Source of the DNA: Syngnathus acus
Taxonomy: Eukaryota; Chordata; Actinopteri; Syngnathiformes; Syngnathidae
NCBI RefSeq assembly: GCF_901709675.1
Contig: NC_051092.1
Coordinates: 11,302,491 to 11,366,490, forward strand
DNA length: 64,000 nt
Direction of reading: 5' to 3'
A program made the translations under genes and the position numbers. A model generated the notes under the pieces. The model searched no databases. It was not told the origin of the DNA and saw nothing but the letters and a program-made list of their open reading frames with translations. How positions within the stretch are numbered: the first letter of the stretch is position 1; each line of letters starts with the position of its first letter. Positions 37,106-48,200 of this stretch are shown piece by piece.

Positions 37106-37330
37106 TTTCACTCATCACCCACACTTGCTCCACTCTCTTGCGAGTCGGTGTCAACTCGTGTTTTCACCTCGGTGTCACAACATCACACACCACACGCACA
37201 TGTTCACATACACACACACGCACATTCAAATGCCCCCACCCCCCGTTTCACTCATCACTCGCACTTGCTCCACTCTTTTGTGAGTCAGCGTCAAGTTGTG
37301 TTTTCACCTTAATGTCACGGCATCACGACT
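37106..37330 (+). repeat. Two imperfect copies of an 85-bp unit at 140-bp spacing
   Basis: Copies start at 37106 and 37246 ('tttcactcatcac...cacttgctccactct...'). They match at most positions and are separated by a CA-rich spacer. Confidence 0.8.
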
Positions 37331-38167
37331 CACACACGCAAGCACAGACGGCACAACCAGAGGCTGGCTTACGTTAACGTTGTGTGACACTCACAGCGCT
37401 GATCCCAGGTCAGTCATTTGAGCTACCTCGTGCCCTACAGCGGATAAAGAGATTGGAAGAGATTATTGCACTGGTTTTGAGTGGGAGGTATTCATTTAAT
37501 ATAGGCTCAATACAGGGTGGGCCAAAAGGAGGGTATCACTTGTTTATCGCAGGGGGTACAATGCAGGCCACCCCTGCCATAGAGGAAATCCACAATGTTG
37601 ACACCATATTTATTATGTTTTAAAACTTTATGCATAATACCAATACAATATGCAAGTGCAGGTATTTTCTGTCCACTTGTCCATTGCTAATTTAGTCTAT
37701 GTTTATTGAGCCAGCACTAATTCTGAATGTTGAAAAAAATAAATTGAACATACACATATGCAACATATGAGAAATGTTATCAAATGAACTAGAGAATAGC
37801 CTGTTAATTAATTACTACAATTTCTTGGAATAAATATTAGAATGTACGTTATAAATGTAGGTCAATGCTTTTGATTGTGTTTAATGGAGAAGTCAAGTCA
37901 AAAAATGTCTTTGTAATAATATGTTCTGTGCTGCCCAACTAGTCAAAAACACAGGGTTGTGATTAGTGTTTAATTTGTGGAATATGACATAAACAGGCAA
38001 AATCCACCTGTTTTATCCATTTCAGCGGGCGGCCATTTTGACACTTGCTGTCGACTGTCATCACAGTTGCCAGGTCTCAGGTTGCAACCAATCACAGCTC
38101 ACCAGTTTTCTGAAGCTGAAGCGTTTTCCTGGCGTCAACCTAAATGGCCAAAAGATTACAAATGACT

Positions 38168-38210
38168 TTGTGTGTGTGTGTGTCTGTGTGTCTGTGTGTG
38201 TGTGTGTGTT
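38168..38210. repeat. (TG)n microsatellite
   Basis: A TG run with two CTG interruptions. Confidence 0.9.
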
Positions 38211-38999
38211 GAGCTGTTAACGAAGATGTGGTGAGAGTGAGCTAATGAGAGTTAATTGGCCATCTGTCTGAGCTTGGTATCAGACAGGGCATTAGGCAGA
38301 CAAGTAGTCAAGCCACAGGGGAAACAGGAACACCATCACTCTTTCGCCACATTTTTCCCTTATGCTCGTCTATTTCAAACCTTTAAAAAAAAAACAATTA
38401 CAAAAATCCACTTCTGTTATCATAAGATTTCCGGTCAAAGTATCTACTGTACTGATAGTTACATACCGCGCTTTTGCAGGCAGAGTAGAGTGGGATTCCT
38501 ACTTCTCCCAATAGCATGTCAGATTTGTGCCTCCCTCTGGTGGACAAATGCGAACACTGCAACCAGATGCCAGACAAAACATGGGAACTGCCGCTGATGA
38601 TATGATAAAATAAAGTAAAAAAAATAATTATTTGGGGCTGGGCGGGTCAATAGTGTACATAATTAACATTGTAACTTGATATTTGTATTTAAAAAAAAAA
38701 AAAGCTCAGAAGACATTGTCATTTGCAATTTTATCATTTAATAACGTTTTAATAAATTTTAAATAACTAATTCATGGAACTTGTATCACATTGGAATAAT
38801 AAAAACAAAAAGAAGACGTTTGCAAACGCAATGTACTAGTTACCAGATAAACTGCAATTAGTTACCTTCGATTGCTTGCCTTCTTCTTCTACTACTAATT
38901 TATTCTTCGTGGTAGTTCCCAGCTGTCTGGAGGCCCTTGTGGCTCTACACTGCCCTTCATAGACCAGTCTTGGTATGACATCATATCATTGTATGCTTT

Positions 39000-39610
39000 A
39001 TTGTTCACCACACTCTATAAGAGCACTAAGCACAAACTTCACTTCCCGATTTCGCCCATATACAAATCAGTCAACGTGTTGAGGAAAAAAAGGTTGCCGT
39101 GCGTGTCCGGTAACGACAACTCCCCAATAGTGAGGGTGTAACTTCCCTTTTCTCCACTCGGTGTCGCTGGTTTAGTGGCTAACCTGACTCCAAGCTAACC
39201 CAATTTAGTCAATAGAGCTCCAGGCCGGTAACTGGAAATGCCTTGGGAGCTCCAGCAGCCCGGCTTACGACAAAATGGATCTGTTATACATTTCCACTAA
39301 CCGAAGAGCTTGTTGTTTTGGGTGCGATGATCTGGACTAAAGGACACGTTGTTCGAGCAAGGCTGGCGAAACACCCACCCGCCTTAAGCTAACTAGCTCT
39401 GTGGCATTAGCCTCACTGGCCGGCTCGGGAAATATTACACCCCGCTTCAGGACACCTTTTCTGCCTTTTTCTATTTGGACGGCAACAAGAGGAGTGTGAG
39501 ATGCACTGGGGTGTATTGAATACCGTGCTCTAACGCGTTGGTCTTTTCGTGGGCTCGCGATCAACGGCTGCATTGTTCCCCCCCTCCTGCTTCCTCTCCT
39601 CATGTTTGAA
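39000..39610 (+). promoter_or_regulatory. fbxl14: Presumed fbxl14 promoter and 5'UTR
   Basis: GC content and CpG frequency rise from about 39050 toward the start codon. No TATA box is apparent. The transcription start was not located. Confidence 0.4.
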
Positions 39611-40813
39611 ATGGAGACCCACGTTTCGTGCCTTTTCCCCGAGATCCTAGCCATCATCTTCAGCTACCTGGACGTGAAAGACAAAGGCCGGGTGGCCCAA
39701 GTGTGCGCGGCCTGGAGGGACGCGTCTTACCACAAGTCGGTGTGGCGGGGGGTGGAAGCCAAGCTGCATCTACGCCGGGCCAACCCTTCCCTCTTCCCCA
39801 GCCTGCAGACCAGGGGTATCAAAAAGGTCCAGATCCTCAGCATGAGACGCAGCCTGAGCTACGTGATCCAGGGCATGCCCCATATCGAGAGCCTGAACCT
39901 GTGCGGCTGCTTCAACCTGACGGACAACGGCCTTGGCCACGCCTTCGTGCAGGACATCCCTTCGATGCGGGTCCTCAACCTGAGCCTGTGCAAGCAGATC
40001 AGCGACTCAAGCCTGGGGCGCATCGCCAAGTACCTGAAGAACCTGGAGGTGCTGGAGCTGGGTGGGTGCAGCAATATCACCAACACGGGGCTCCTCCTGG
40101 TGGCCTGGGGCTTGCACCGGCTCAAGAGCCTCAACCTGCGCAGCTGCCGCCACGTGTCAGACGTGGGCATCGGGCACCTGTCGGGCATGACGCGCAACGC
40201 GGCCGAGGGCTGCCTGGCATTGGAGAAGCTCACCCTGCAGGACTGCCAGAAGCTCACCGACCTGTCGCTCAAGCACGTGGCCATGGGCCTGGGTGGGCTC
40301 AAGGTGCTCAACCTGAGCTTTTGCGGCGGCATCTCCGATGCCGGCATGATCCATGTGTCGCGCATGAGCCGGCTGGGCAGCCTCAACCTGCGCTCGTGTG
40401 ACAACATCAGCGATGCGGGCATCATGCACCTGGCCACGGGTTCACTGCGTCTATCAGGCTTGGACGTGTCCTTCTGCGACAAGATTGGTGACCAGAGCCT
40501 GGCGCACATTGCGCAGGGCCTCTACCGGCTCAAGTCGCTGTCACTGTGCTCGTGCCACGTGAGTGACGACGGCATCAACCGCATGGTGAGGCAGATGCAC
40601 GAGCTCAAGACGCTCAACATCGGACAGTGCGTGCGCATCACCGACAAGGGCCTGGAGCTCATCGCAGACCACCTGACGCAGCTGACAGGCATCGACCTGT
40701 ACGGATGCACCAAGATCACCAAAAGGGGCCTGGAGAGAATCACGCAGCTGCCCTGCCTCAAGGTGCTCAACCTGGGCTTGTGGCAGATGACGGACAGCGA
40801 ACGCATCAGGTGA
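39611..40813 (+). CDS. fbxl14: F-box and leucine-rich repeat protein 14 (SCF substrate receptor)
   Basis: FBXL14 is the substrate-recognition subunit of an SCF (SKP1-CUL1-F-box) ubiquitin ligase; its known targets include Snail/Slug and Twist family factors. The 400-residue protein starts METHVSCLFPEILAIIFSYL (F-box, about residues 3-45), continues VAQVCAAWRDASYHKSVWRG, then has about 12 LRRs of the Cys-containing type (L..LNL..C..I.D.GL) from about residue 90 to 395, ending LKVLNLGLWQMTDSERIR. It is a single GC-rich exon in AT-rich surroundings. I chose the ATG at 39611 because it equals the human METH start; an in-frame ATG at 39602 would add MFE. A CAG|GTGAAA donor overlaps the stop (GT at 40811-40812), so a spliced form with a different tail is possible. 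The paralogue (a or b) cannot be assigned. Confidence 0.97.
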   Translation: METHVSCLFPEILAIIFSYLDVKDKGRVAQVCAAWRDASYHKSVWRGVEAKLHLRRANPSLFPSLQTRGIKKVQILSMRRSLSYVIQGMPHIESLNLCGCFNLTDNGLGHAFVQDIPSMRVLNLSLCKQISDSSLGRIAKYLKNLEVLELGGCSNITNTGLLLVAWGLHRLKSLNLRSCRHVSDVGIGHLSGMTRNAAEGCLALEKLTLQDCQKLTDLSLKHVAMGLGGLKVLNLSFCGGISDAGMIHVSRMSRLGSLNLRSCDNISDAGIMHLATGSLRLSGLDVSFCDKIGDQSLAHIAQGLYRLKSLSLCSCHVSDDGINRMVRQMHELKTLNIGQCVRITDKGLELIADHLTQLTGIDLYGCTKITKRGLERITQLPCLKVLNLGLWQMTDSERIR

Positions 40814-40864
40814 AAACAATCTTCCACGGATCGCAAACTCTCGAGGGAGAAAGTGGTGAAATGT

Positions 40865-41483
40865 TCTCGCGGTTCTGGGTTTCAATCTCGGGTCCACCCC
40901 CCGGCCTTCGTATTTGCATTTGTTTTATCCAGGTACTCCGGCTCCCTCACACAACCCCAAAACGCGTTAACTTCATTGAAGACTCTAAATTGTCCCTATG
41001 TGTTGTTTGTCTTCAGTATATGTACCCTGCGATTGGCTGGCAACCAGTCCAGGGTGTGCCCCAACTCACCTAGGCATGGGCCAATATTACATTTTGACGA
41101 TATGACCATGTGCACAAATATCGCGGTAACATAGTATTAAAATTGCTGCTCTAAAATTATTGAAATATTTAGGTAAATAAAAACATAATTCTCCTCTATT
41201 TTAATAGTCTTTATGTTCTAACAACAAAATAAAAAAAATGAGTACAGAAGAAATATGTATCATGTTTAAGTAATTGTTTTAAATCTTCTTAGTTGCAGTG
41301 TCCTTTCACGTGAGCTATTTTAGAACAAACCCGTGGACTACATGTTGTCCTTGGGGCTAACTAGTACCAATTGGCACTTTTTTTAAGGACATTGCACATT
41401 AACGACCTGAACCCCCTGTCAAAGTAGTAATTGACCCATGCCTACCTGTGATCTTAATGACTAGAAGCGCTATAGAAAATTGA
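40865..41483 (+). mobile_element. Dispersed fish repeat, interrupted by a MITE-like insert
   Basis: It has the phrases 'gggtttcaatctcgggtcca', 'actccggctccctcacac', 'gaagactctaaattgtcc' and 'gcgattggctggcaaccagt', then after the insert 'cttaatgactagaagcgcta tagaaaat'. This is the order seen in the abundant percomorph element. It begins about 50 bp after the fbxl14 stop. Confidence 0.7.
41071..41444. mobile_element. MITE-like insertion, 374 bp, with 10-bp perfect terminal inverted repeats
   Basis: It begins TAGGCATGGG and ends CCCATGCCTA. The similarity continues inward (CCAATATTACATTTTGAC versus TCAATTACTACTTTGAC). It has no coding capacity and splits the surrounding repeat. A target-site duplication is not obvious. 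Confidence 0.7.
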
Positions 41484-41510
41484 CTTTTTTTTTTTTTTTT
41501 TTAGTTTCAA

Positions 41511-41745
41511 CAGCACGGTGAGCTGGCGCTTATTCAGGGTTCAAATGTCAGCTCCGTCCTTCCTATGTGTTCTCCTCATGCTTGCTTCCTTTTTTGCCCA
41601 CATTTCAAAAATATCCATGTCAATTGAAGACTAAATTGTCAGGTTTTTTGTATACAATGTATGTGCCCTGAAATTGGCTGGCGACCAGTCCAGGGTGTGC
41701 CCCGCCTCTCGCCCAAAGCCACCTGGGATAGGCCAGAGCAACTTA
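41511..41745 (+). mobile_element. Second copy of the dispersed fish repeat
   Basis: It starts 'cagcacggtgagctggcgc' and runs through 'gttctcctcatgcttgc', 'caattgaagactaaattgtc' and 'ggctggcgaccagtccaggg' to 'cacctgggataggcc'. Confidence 0.75.
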
Positions 41746-44007
41746 ATCATGTGTCCAGTTATTTAGCTACCTCTCCCACACAGCAGTGCCTACAGCTCAG
41801 CACTAGATTATGACATCACATCATTTTTGCAACTCTAGCACAAATTCTGATTTTATACAAACTAAAAAGATTTATGGTAATAATAATAATCGGTAGGTAT
41901 TTTTATTCTTAAGTCTGGCATAGCTGCTGGAATTTTTACTCTTTTTTTGGCTGATGTATTTTTTTTAAAAAGTAATATTTTTTTGTATGCTATAATTTTG
42001 TACTTCAAATTGAAGTTGTTTATACATTGTGTAAAATGCGGCCACAGTGTTCCAAGAGGGCGCCACACCAAAAAAAAAAATCCCTGTGCCACAGTACTAC
42101 AGCCTTGACTTGACGGCTGAAAGGCTTTATGCAACAAAGAAGCAAAAAATAAAAACTGTTCAGTGGAGTTTTCTCATAAGGAGCTTTAAATGATAGTCTT
42201 GAGTATTTTTTTCATGTAAAAACAAAACAGTAATTTAAGATGTTTTATATTCATACTGTAGTGATATTTATGAATAAAGATGGCAAATATGTTTCAATTG
42301 CATCTTGCATATGTGCGGTTTTTCTAAAATGTGTGTAAATGTGTGTGCATGTTGTCTGTGCACTTTGCAGGTCTTGTACATGTTACCCATGTATACATAT
42401 TCAATTAGTGTATACTGTGTATATAAATACTTACACTGCATCTTTTAATGAACATGTGGATGCACGTGTAATATACATAGTACATATCTAGTACACACAT
42501 TACAGTGTGTGTGTGTGTGTGTGTATATTTTTAAATAGATGGGTTTTATTACATGCATAATGCATGTATGGGTGTGTTTAATACACAAGCAAGTGTTAAG
42601 GTTTGTGTATGTAATTTCAAGAAAGCCAGAAACAAGGCTTATAATTTATTCATTTACATCCATACAAAATCCAAACAACTCAGAAATATGGCCGGGCTTT
42701 TTCTTCTTTTTTTTGCAACAAACAGATCCAAGGCAGAACACATTTCTTTTACGAATACCAAAACAAAGGAATTCCTCTGAATAATATAAAATTTAAAAAT
42801 AAAGTCACTTGAATTCCTTGACAGATTTTAAGAGTTTACATGAGACATTAAGTCAAATGCAAGAAGACACACAGACTGAACGGAAAAGAAACACACACTC
42901 TTGGTCGTTGCGGTGGCGAGTCCACCTTCCAATTCATGAAGCAAGTAAGAACAAGTTACTTCCTAGACTGGAGCTGCATTTTCTTCCCAGGCCTCCCACA
43001 GAGTTACAGTACAGCGGATCAGCCAAAGTCCAACAGTGAACTTCCCATTTCCCCCAGAATAAAATTTATTTCAAGCTCCACTTAACAGTAAATATTTTTA
43101 GAATGACTTTATGGGGCACTAGGACTTTGGAGGTGCCACTGTAACTGAAATGAGCTTGACATAGTTCTTTCAGGCTTATATGGAGCTCACTGACAATCAA
43201 CACTAAATGTTCAAAACAAAAAGTATTTTCTTCCCATCACACCTGGTGTGGAAACATTTTCTTTTCCCAAGTGACGCAAATTACATTTTTTGTCACTCCT
43301 GGAGATTCTGTGCAAACATTCATTGTATAGCCATACAGTTAACATTTATACATACCTACGCATTTACGTTCATATATTTCGATAGAAGATTCTCCATACT
43401 TAAGACAGCAGTACTCACACATTTTTTTTCTCTGTGACAAAAGTAGACAATGGCACTGCTTAGTATTTTTTTTTCTTCTTTTCAAAATTTCAAAAAAGAA
43501 TGCACGACATGGCCCACTTACCTCAATTCAGTCACAGCACGTGTTAAATATCACTTTATTTACAAACGGATCTTGAAAAGTCAAATTAAAAGAGCCCTGA
43601 AGAGAACACTGAACAAAATTAGAGCCGTTACTTTCTTTTTGTGGCATTTGGCCAACTGAACATTTTGTGCCTTGTAACATCTATTAGGAACTTGAGATCA
43701 ATGCCAAATAGATCACAGGGACCAATTTTAAGATTGTGCCTTGAGAGCACCAATAGTACAGGGGAGGAAAAAAACATCCCCGGGTTAGGTCGGCTACTGT
43801 CTCACCCACCCCCAACCTCCCGTACATGCTTCAAGGCCACTAGAACGTTCTCCAAAGAAACATTGCATACCTCATAACAAGTGAACCCAATGTGCAAAAC
43901 CATTGACAGAATAAAAGTTTAAAAACGCCCCTCTCTCAGTCTCTCTCGTCTATATTATTAAAGGAGACAAATTATGAGAATTGGCTTTTTAGTGTCATGT
44001 AAAGAAA

Positions 44008-44170
44008 TGCAGTGGAACCTTGACTTACAAGTGGAACCTTGACTTACAAGTTTAATTACAAGTTTAATTTGTTCCGGGACCAAGCTTGGAACTCATCTGA
44101 CTATCAAATCAAGTTTCCCCACTGAAATGAATTGAAATTCCAATAATTTGTTCCAGCCCCAACCAAAACA
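44008..44170 (+). repeat. 'Dispersed gacttacaag' repeat with internal duplication
   Basis: The phrase 'tggaaccttgacttacaag' occurs twice in a row and 'tttaattacaag' follows; then 'ttgttccgggaccaag' and 'attccaataatttgttccag'. Similar phrases occur near 9190-9400, 10555-10620, 27890-27960 and 33640-33760. Confidence 0.6.
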
Positions 44171-45158
44171 TAACGTACTATCATTTTTGTTTTTTTACTT
44201 GATTAAAATTCAAATTGTAATTTCCTGTCCTTCTAAATACTACTACTACAAAAAAAAAGGGGCATTTCAAATTGTCCCTAATCTAGTCACAAAGTTGCTA
44301 AATTGGCAAAATTGAGAAGCTGCCCCATTTCCTTGCATTCCCTAACAATGAGGGGTCATAATATTCTTTCGTAATATGTCTCCTTTAAAAGGACTACAGA
44401 GCAAGACCCCTGGCACCTGAGCCAGGCAAGTAACAAAAGATCCCAAAGATCCGTAGCTCAGAGATGAAACTATGTTCCCACCAGTAGCTTGCAGTCCATA
44501 AGGGAGGGAATTCAGACTGGCGTGGTCCCCAGCACCCCACCGAGCCCGAGTGCTTTCCTTCCCCACGTGAACAACTAATGAAGCCCTTTTCCGTTAAAGA
44601 CTCAACATGTGACAGAACTGTGCCTGATTCCACTGCGAATGCCTCCAGCCACAGAGAGGAACGCCAGCAGTAAACCTTCAGACTTTGTGCTCAAGTATGA
44701 GATTTCAATACAGTGGAACCTCTACAAAAGAAAACCAATTTGGAATTCCATTACAACTTTGGGGGAAATCCCACATCAGAAATTAGTTAAGTTTTGATTT
44801 AGAATCACCTTTGTGTGCACGAGACCTCAGAGTACCTTATTAGATAGAACCTTGCTAGTTCTTTTCTGTTTGGATTTTCATAACACCCGACTTGTGATTA
44901 TTCAAGTGTGGGCTGTGAAGTTCCACTGTACTCTCAAAGTGTGCAATAATGTTGCGTTATGTTAAATATTGTGCTGTTTTTTTCACTTGTGTCTTAACAC
45001 AGCTGGTTAAATGTCAATATAGGAATCAAATGGTGTCAAAATGGGACAGGAAAGCACTTTCAGGCGAGTTTTGGTAGTTATTATAACCCCGTGGGGAGGG
45101 CCTTGTCAAAAGCTGGAGATGAAATGGGGTCCGAGCAAACCTGGGCTGCTCCCGTGGG

Positions 45159-45296
45159 TCAGCACGACTCCTCCAGCGCATTGACAACCTGCTCCAAGAT
45201 GTCAGGGCAGCAGTCGGCAATCTGCTGCAGGACGCAGTTGGCGTACTCCTGCAGCTCACCGCTTTCCTTTTCGCATAGCTCTAGCTCCTTCTCCAA
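45159..45296 (-). CDS. erc1: erc1 A-form last coding exon, residues 1063-1107
   Basis: It encodes LEKELELCEKESGELQEYAN, CVLQQIADCCPDILEQVVNA and LEESC, then TGA (45161-45159). Human ends ILEQVVNALEESS. Confidence 0.97.
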   Translation of the reverse strand: MEKELELCEKESGELQEYANCVLQQIADCCPDILEQVVNALEESC

Positions 45297-48200
45297 CTGG
45301 AAGGCAGACGGTCACCACCATTGATTTGGTTTAATACCCCGTGTTACATTTTCGGGTAAATTTCAAGTCACACAAACTGTTCCCCATGTTTAAATGAACT
45401 CAGCCACTCGAATTTATGTGCTCTTCCTTTACCTGTTCCGTCGTCATCTTCAGGAGCTCCTCCTCCCAGTCGTCCGGGTCGCTGCGGTGATAGTGGGCGG
45501 GCGGCGTGAGCTGGCTGAGGATGCTCGGATCGCGGTCGTAGCAGAGGTCGGTCAAGTGGGCTATGTAGAGCTTGAGCTTGCTGCGGTTCTGGCACAGGGC
45601 TACAACAGGGGTTATCATCTGTGTGTGTGGGAGGGGGGGGGGGGGGGGGGGAGAGAAAGGTTAAGACTTTGTTGAAGTGGAGAACATGATGACAATTTAC
45701 AATTGACAATTTAGTCGCAATACACTCTTTGTGATTAAACACGGAGCCAGAACACTGCCACCAAAACAAGTTTTCGCATGGAAAAGGATGGAGTAAAATC
45801 AACATAGGTTATTTGACTGACTGTTTTTTTACAGTAGTAACTTGACTTACTAAATAAAGAAAAGAGATGGACAGAAATGCTAAATATATAGTACGTTATT
45901 TTTCTGTGGTATCTTTATCAGTGCCAAAACATGTTTCAACAATAAATCTTTTTCTACAAAGTAAATTTTTACTTTCAATGCCAAAAGTGGTATTGTACCA
46001 TAATGCTTACTGATTAGAACATCATTAGATAAGACATGCAAAACCCTGATGTTCTGTCGAATGCAATAACACTGGTCAACAAATTTGTACTAACATTTTT
46101 TTTTTTTTCGTCAGACATGGAATTAATCTTTCCCAGATTAATTTTTTTATACTGAATCAGAGACTGCCATAGTTTTTTCTAGCACATCAGGTTTTCATTG
46201 CCGTCATCATCATAACATAGCATAATATATTGTAATATTTATGAATTCAATGTTTGTTTTAGCAACACATTTTTCTTTTTCTAAAATATAGCTATAAATT
46301 ACAACACATGGTAAAATCCATACTGAGCAAGCCTTTGATAGGTCATACTGAAAAAAAAAATGGAAAAAAAAACGCAAAAACCTGATTTGCTCGAAAAAAG
46401 TAGACATTTTTAAATCAGCATTCAAAATACTTTGAGGGAAAAATGAAGCCATCATTCAGTAAAAATTGCTGTTGACCAGTGTAATTAGAGTCCTTTCTTT
46501 ATTCCGTTCACTCATGCAGACACACATAGATAATGAAGCACTTGAGACCAGAAAAGATGACAGTGAGCACCAACACAGAAGGCAGGAAAATAATGAAACA
46601 GAAAATAAACAACCCACACAACGACAAACAAACGCAAGATGAATAATTGGCAAAAAGGTGGAATGGCGCAGTAACAAAACACATTTGTTATTTTAGACGA
46701 GCTCACCCTTGGCAACAAAATGGCAGAGAGAGAGAGAAAGAGAGGGGGGCGGGCACAATGTTGGCTATGCCCAAATACCCTCCTCGTCATCCTGTTAGGC
46801 CAGGTGCAGCGGTAGAGAGGAATATTTGGTTAGTGTGTGTTCAAAGCTGAGCAGCAGCACACATGATTATCTTAATCTGGGAGGTAAGGATGAAGAGAGA
46901 AACCCGGTTGTTATACGCTACCTGGTCTGGGGAGGGCCTGTGGTTTGTATGGTCAGGGGCTGTCTTTAGATGTTCGTCCTCATAGTTGTCTGCCATCAAC
47001 TTCATGCGGTTCTGCGTCTGATTATTTACCACAGAAACAAATAAACAGTCAGGAATCGGAATATTTGTCTATACTTGTATTATTTCAAATTTGAATCATA
47101 TTTTGTTGCATATTTTGTTTATTAAGTTAGAAGCCAAATGTGATGGTGGCAAAACGCATCAAATTCCAATTAATTGTATGGGTGCCACTAATTTATCTGA
47201 AATTTGTCCCACCCACCTGCTGCTTGAGTTGTTGCACCAGTCGATCTTTCTCTCGTTTCAACAAAGACACTTCATCCTGAGTCTTCTTTTTCTTGGAGGA
47301 GGACAACTCCAGCAGAGCAATGTTTGCATCCTTCTCACTAATGGCCGCCAGCAGCGCCTCTTGCCTGTCAGTGTGGGAGAGAGAAAAAAAAAATGAGCCA
47401 CAGAGTGAACGCACATTTATCGCGATGGATTCGATCCCGGCACAACCACAATTGGTGAAAATGTCAATCAATAATCAGTCCTGCTGCGAGTCCTTACTTC
47501 ATTTCCAGCACTTCCTCCAGATGCTTCCTGCGTTCGGCTCTCAGGGTGGTGAGATGAGCCTCCTTTTCGCACAGAGACTGCTGGGTAGAGGAGAGTTTGG
47601 CCCGCATGGATTCTAGCTCCTGCTTCACTTTCTCCATGGCTCCAAGCAGTTCCTCCATCTTGAAACACACACACAAATCGGTTAAAATAAAAGGAAAATA
47701 AAAGGAGAAGGAAAAGCTCAGATAAAAACATAGATACACATGATGGAAGTGGAAGGGATGAGTGAAGTAGCATTCGGTGACGGTAGAAGTTGTATTTACT
47801 TGCTATTTACAGAGTCTATACACTCGCTGGTCGCTTTATTAGGTACGCTGGCACAAGCCAATTTGAATAGCAGAGCCCCAAATTCAATCTATTCCATCCC
47901 CCATGAAACACCATCAACATTTTTGTAACACATTTTTAACGAGGAAAGTAGCACTCTACAGTTTTGTACTTTATAAAAAAAAAAACGTAATAAAAAAATG
48001 AACTAAAACGCAAAGAATAAACGGCTTGTGCATCATGACTCAATAAGCTGTAGTAATATTAGATGTTTTTCGCAGCGGCTAAAGAATAAAGTGTGACTAT
48101 TGTAATATTGTCTTTCTACATGTGTTTGTCTTACAATATCCGGAATTGTCTTTCTGTATAGTTTTTCATTAAACTTCAACTGGGAGTGGCAATAAACCAT

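Larger units (their letters stand above)
29330..39600. other. Intergenic region between gse1 and fbxl14
   Basis: The region separates two divergently transcribed genes. No coding exon is recognised. It contains a (GGAT)n array, a poly-C run, ACTAGT-type and 'gacttac'-type dispersed repeats, and a 140-bp-period duplication. About 31900-32110 has balanced composition and may be a conserved non-coding element; this cannot be tested here. Confidence 0.7.
40814..45158. other. Convergent 3' ends of fbxl14 and erc1, with nested repeats
   Basis: fbxl14 3' sequence runs from the left and erc1 3'UTR from the right. A plus-strand AATAAA at 42273-42278 is a candidate end for fbxl14. Minus-strand AATAAA signals at 43555-43560, 43065-43070 and 42645-42650 are candidates for the long erc1 transcript. 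Dispersed repeats fill 40865-41745 and about 44008-44170. Confidence 0.55.

Noticed and set aside
39628-40401. 257-aa proline-rich frame overlapping fbxl14
   Set aside because: It is a +1 shadow of the GC-rich fbxl14 exon; the minus-strand frames at 39859-40509 and 40541-40897 are also shadows.
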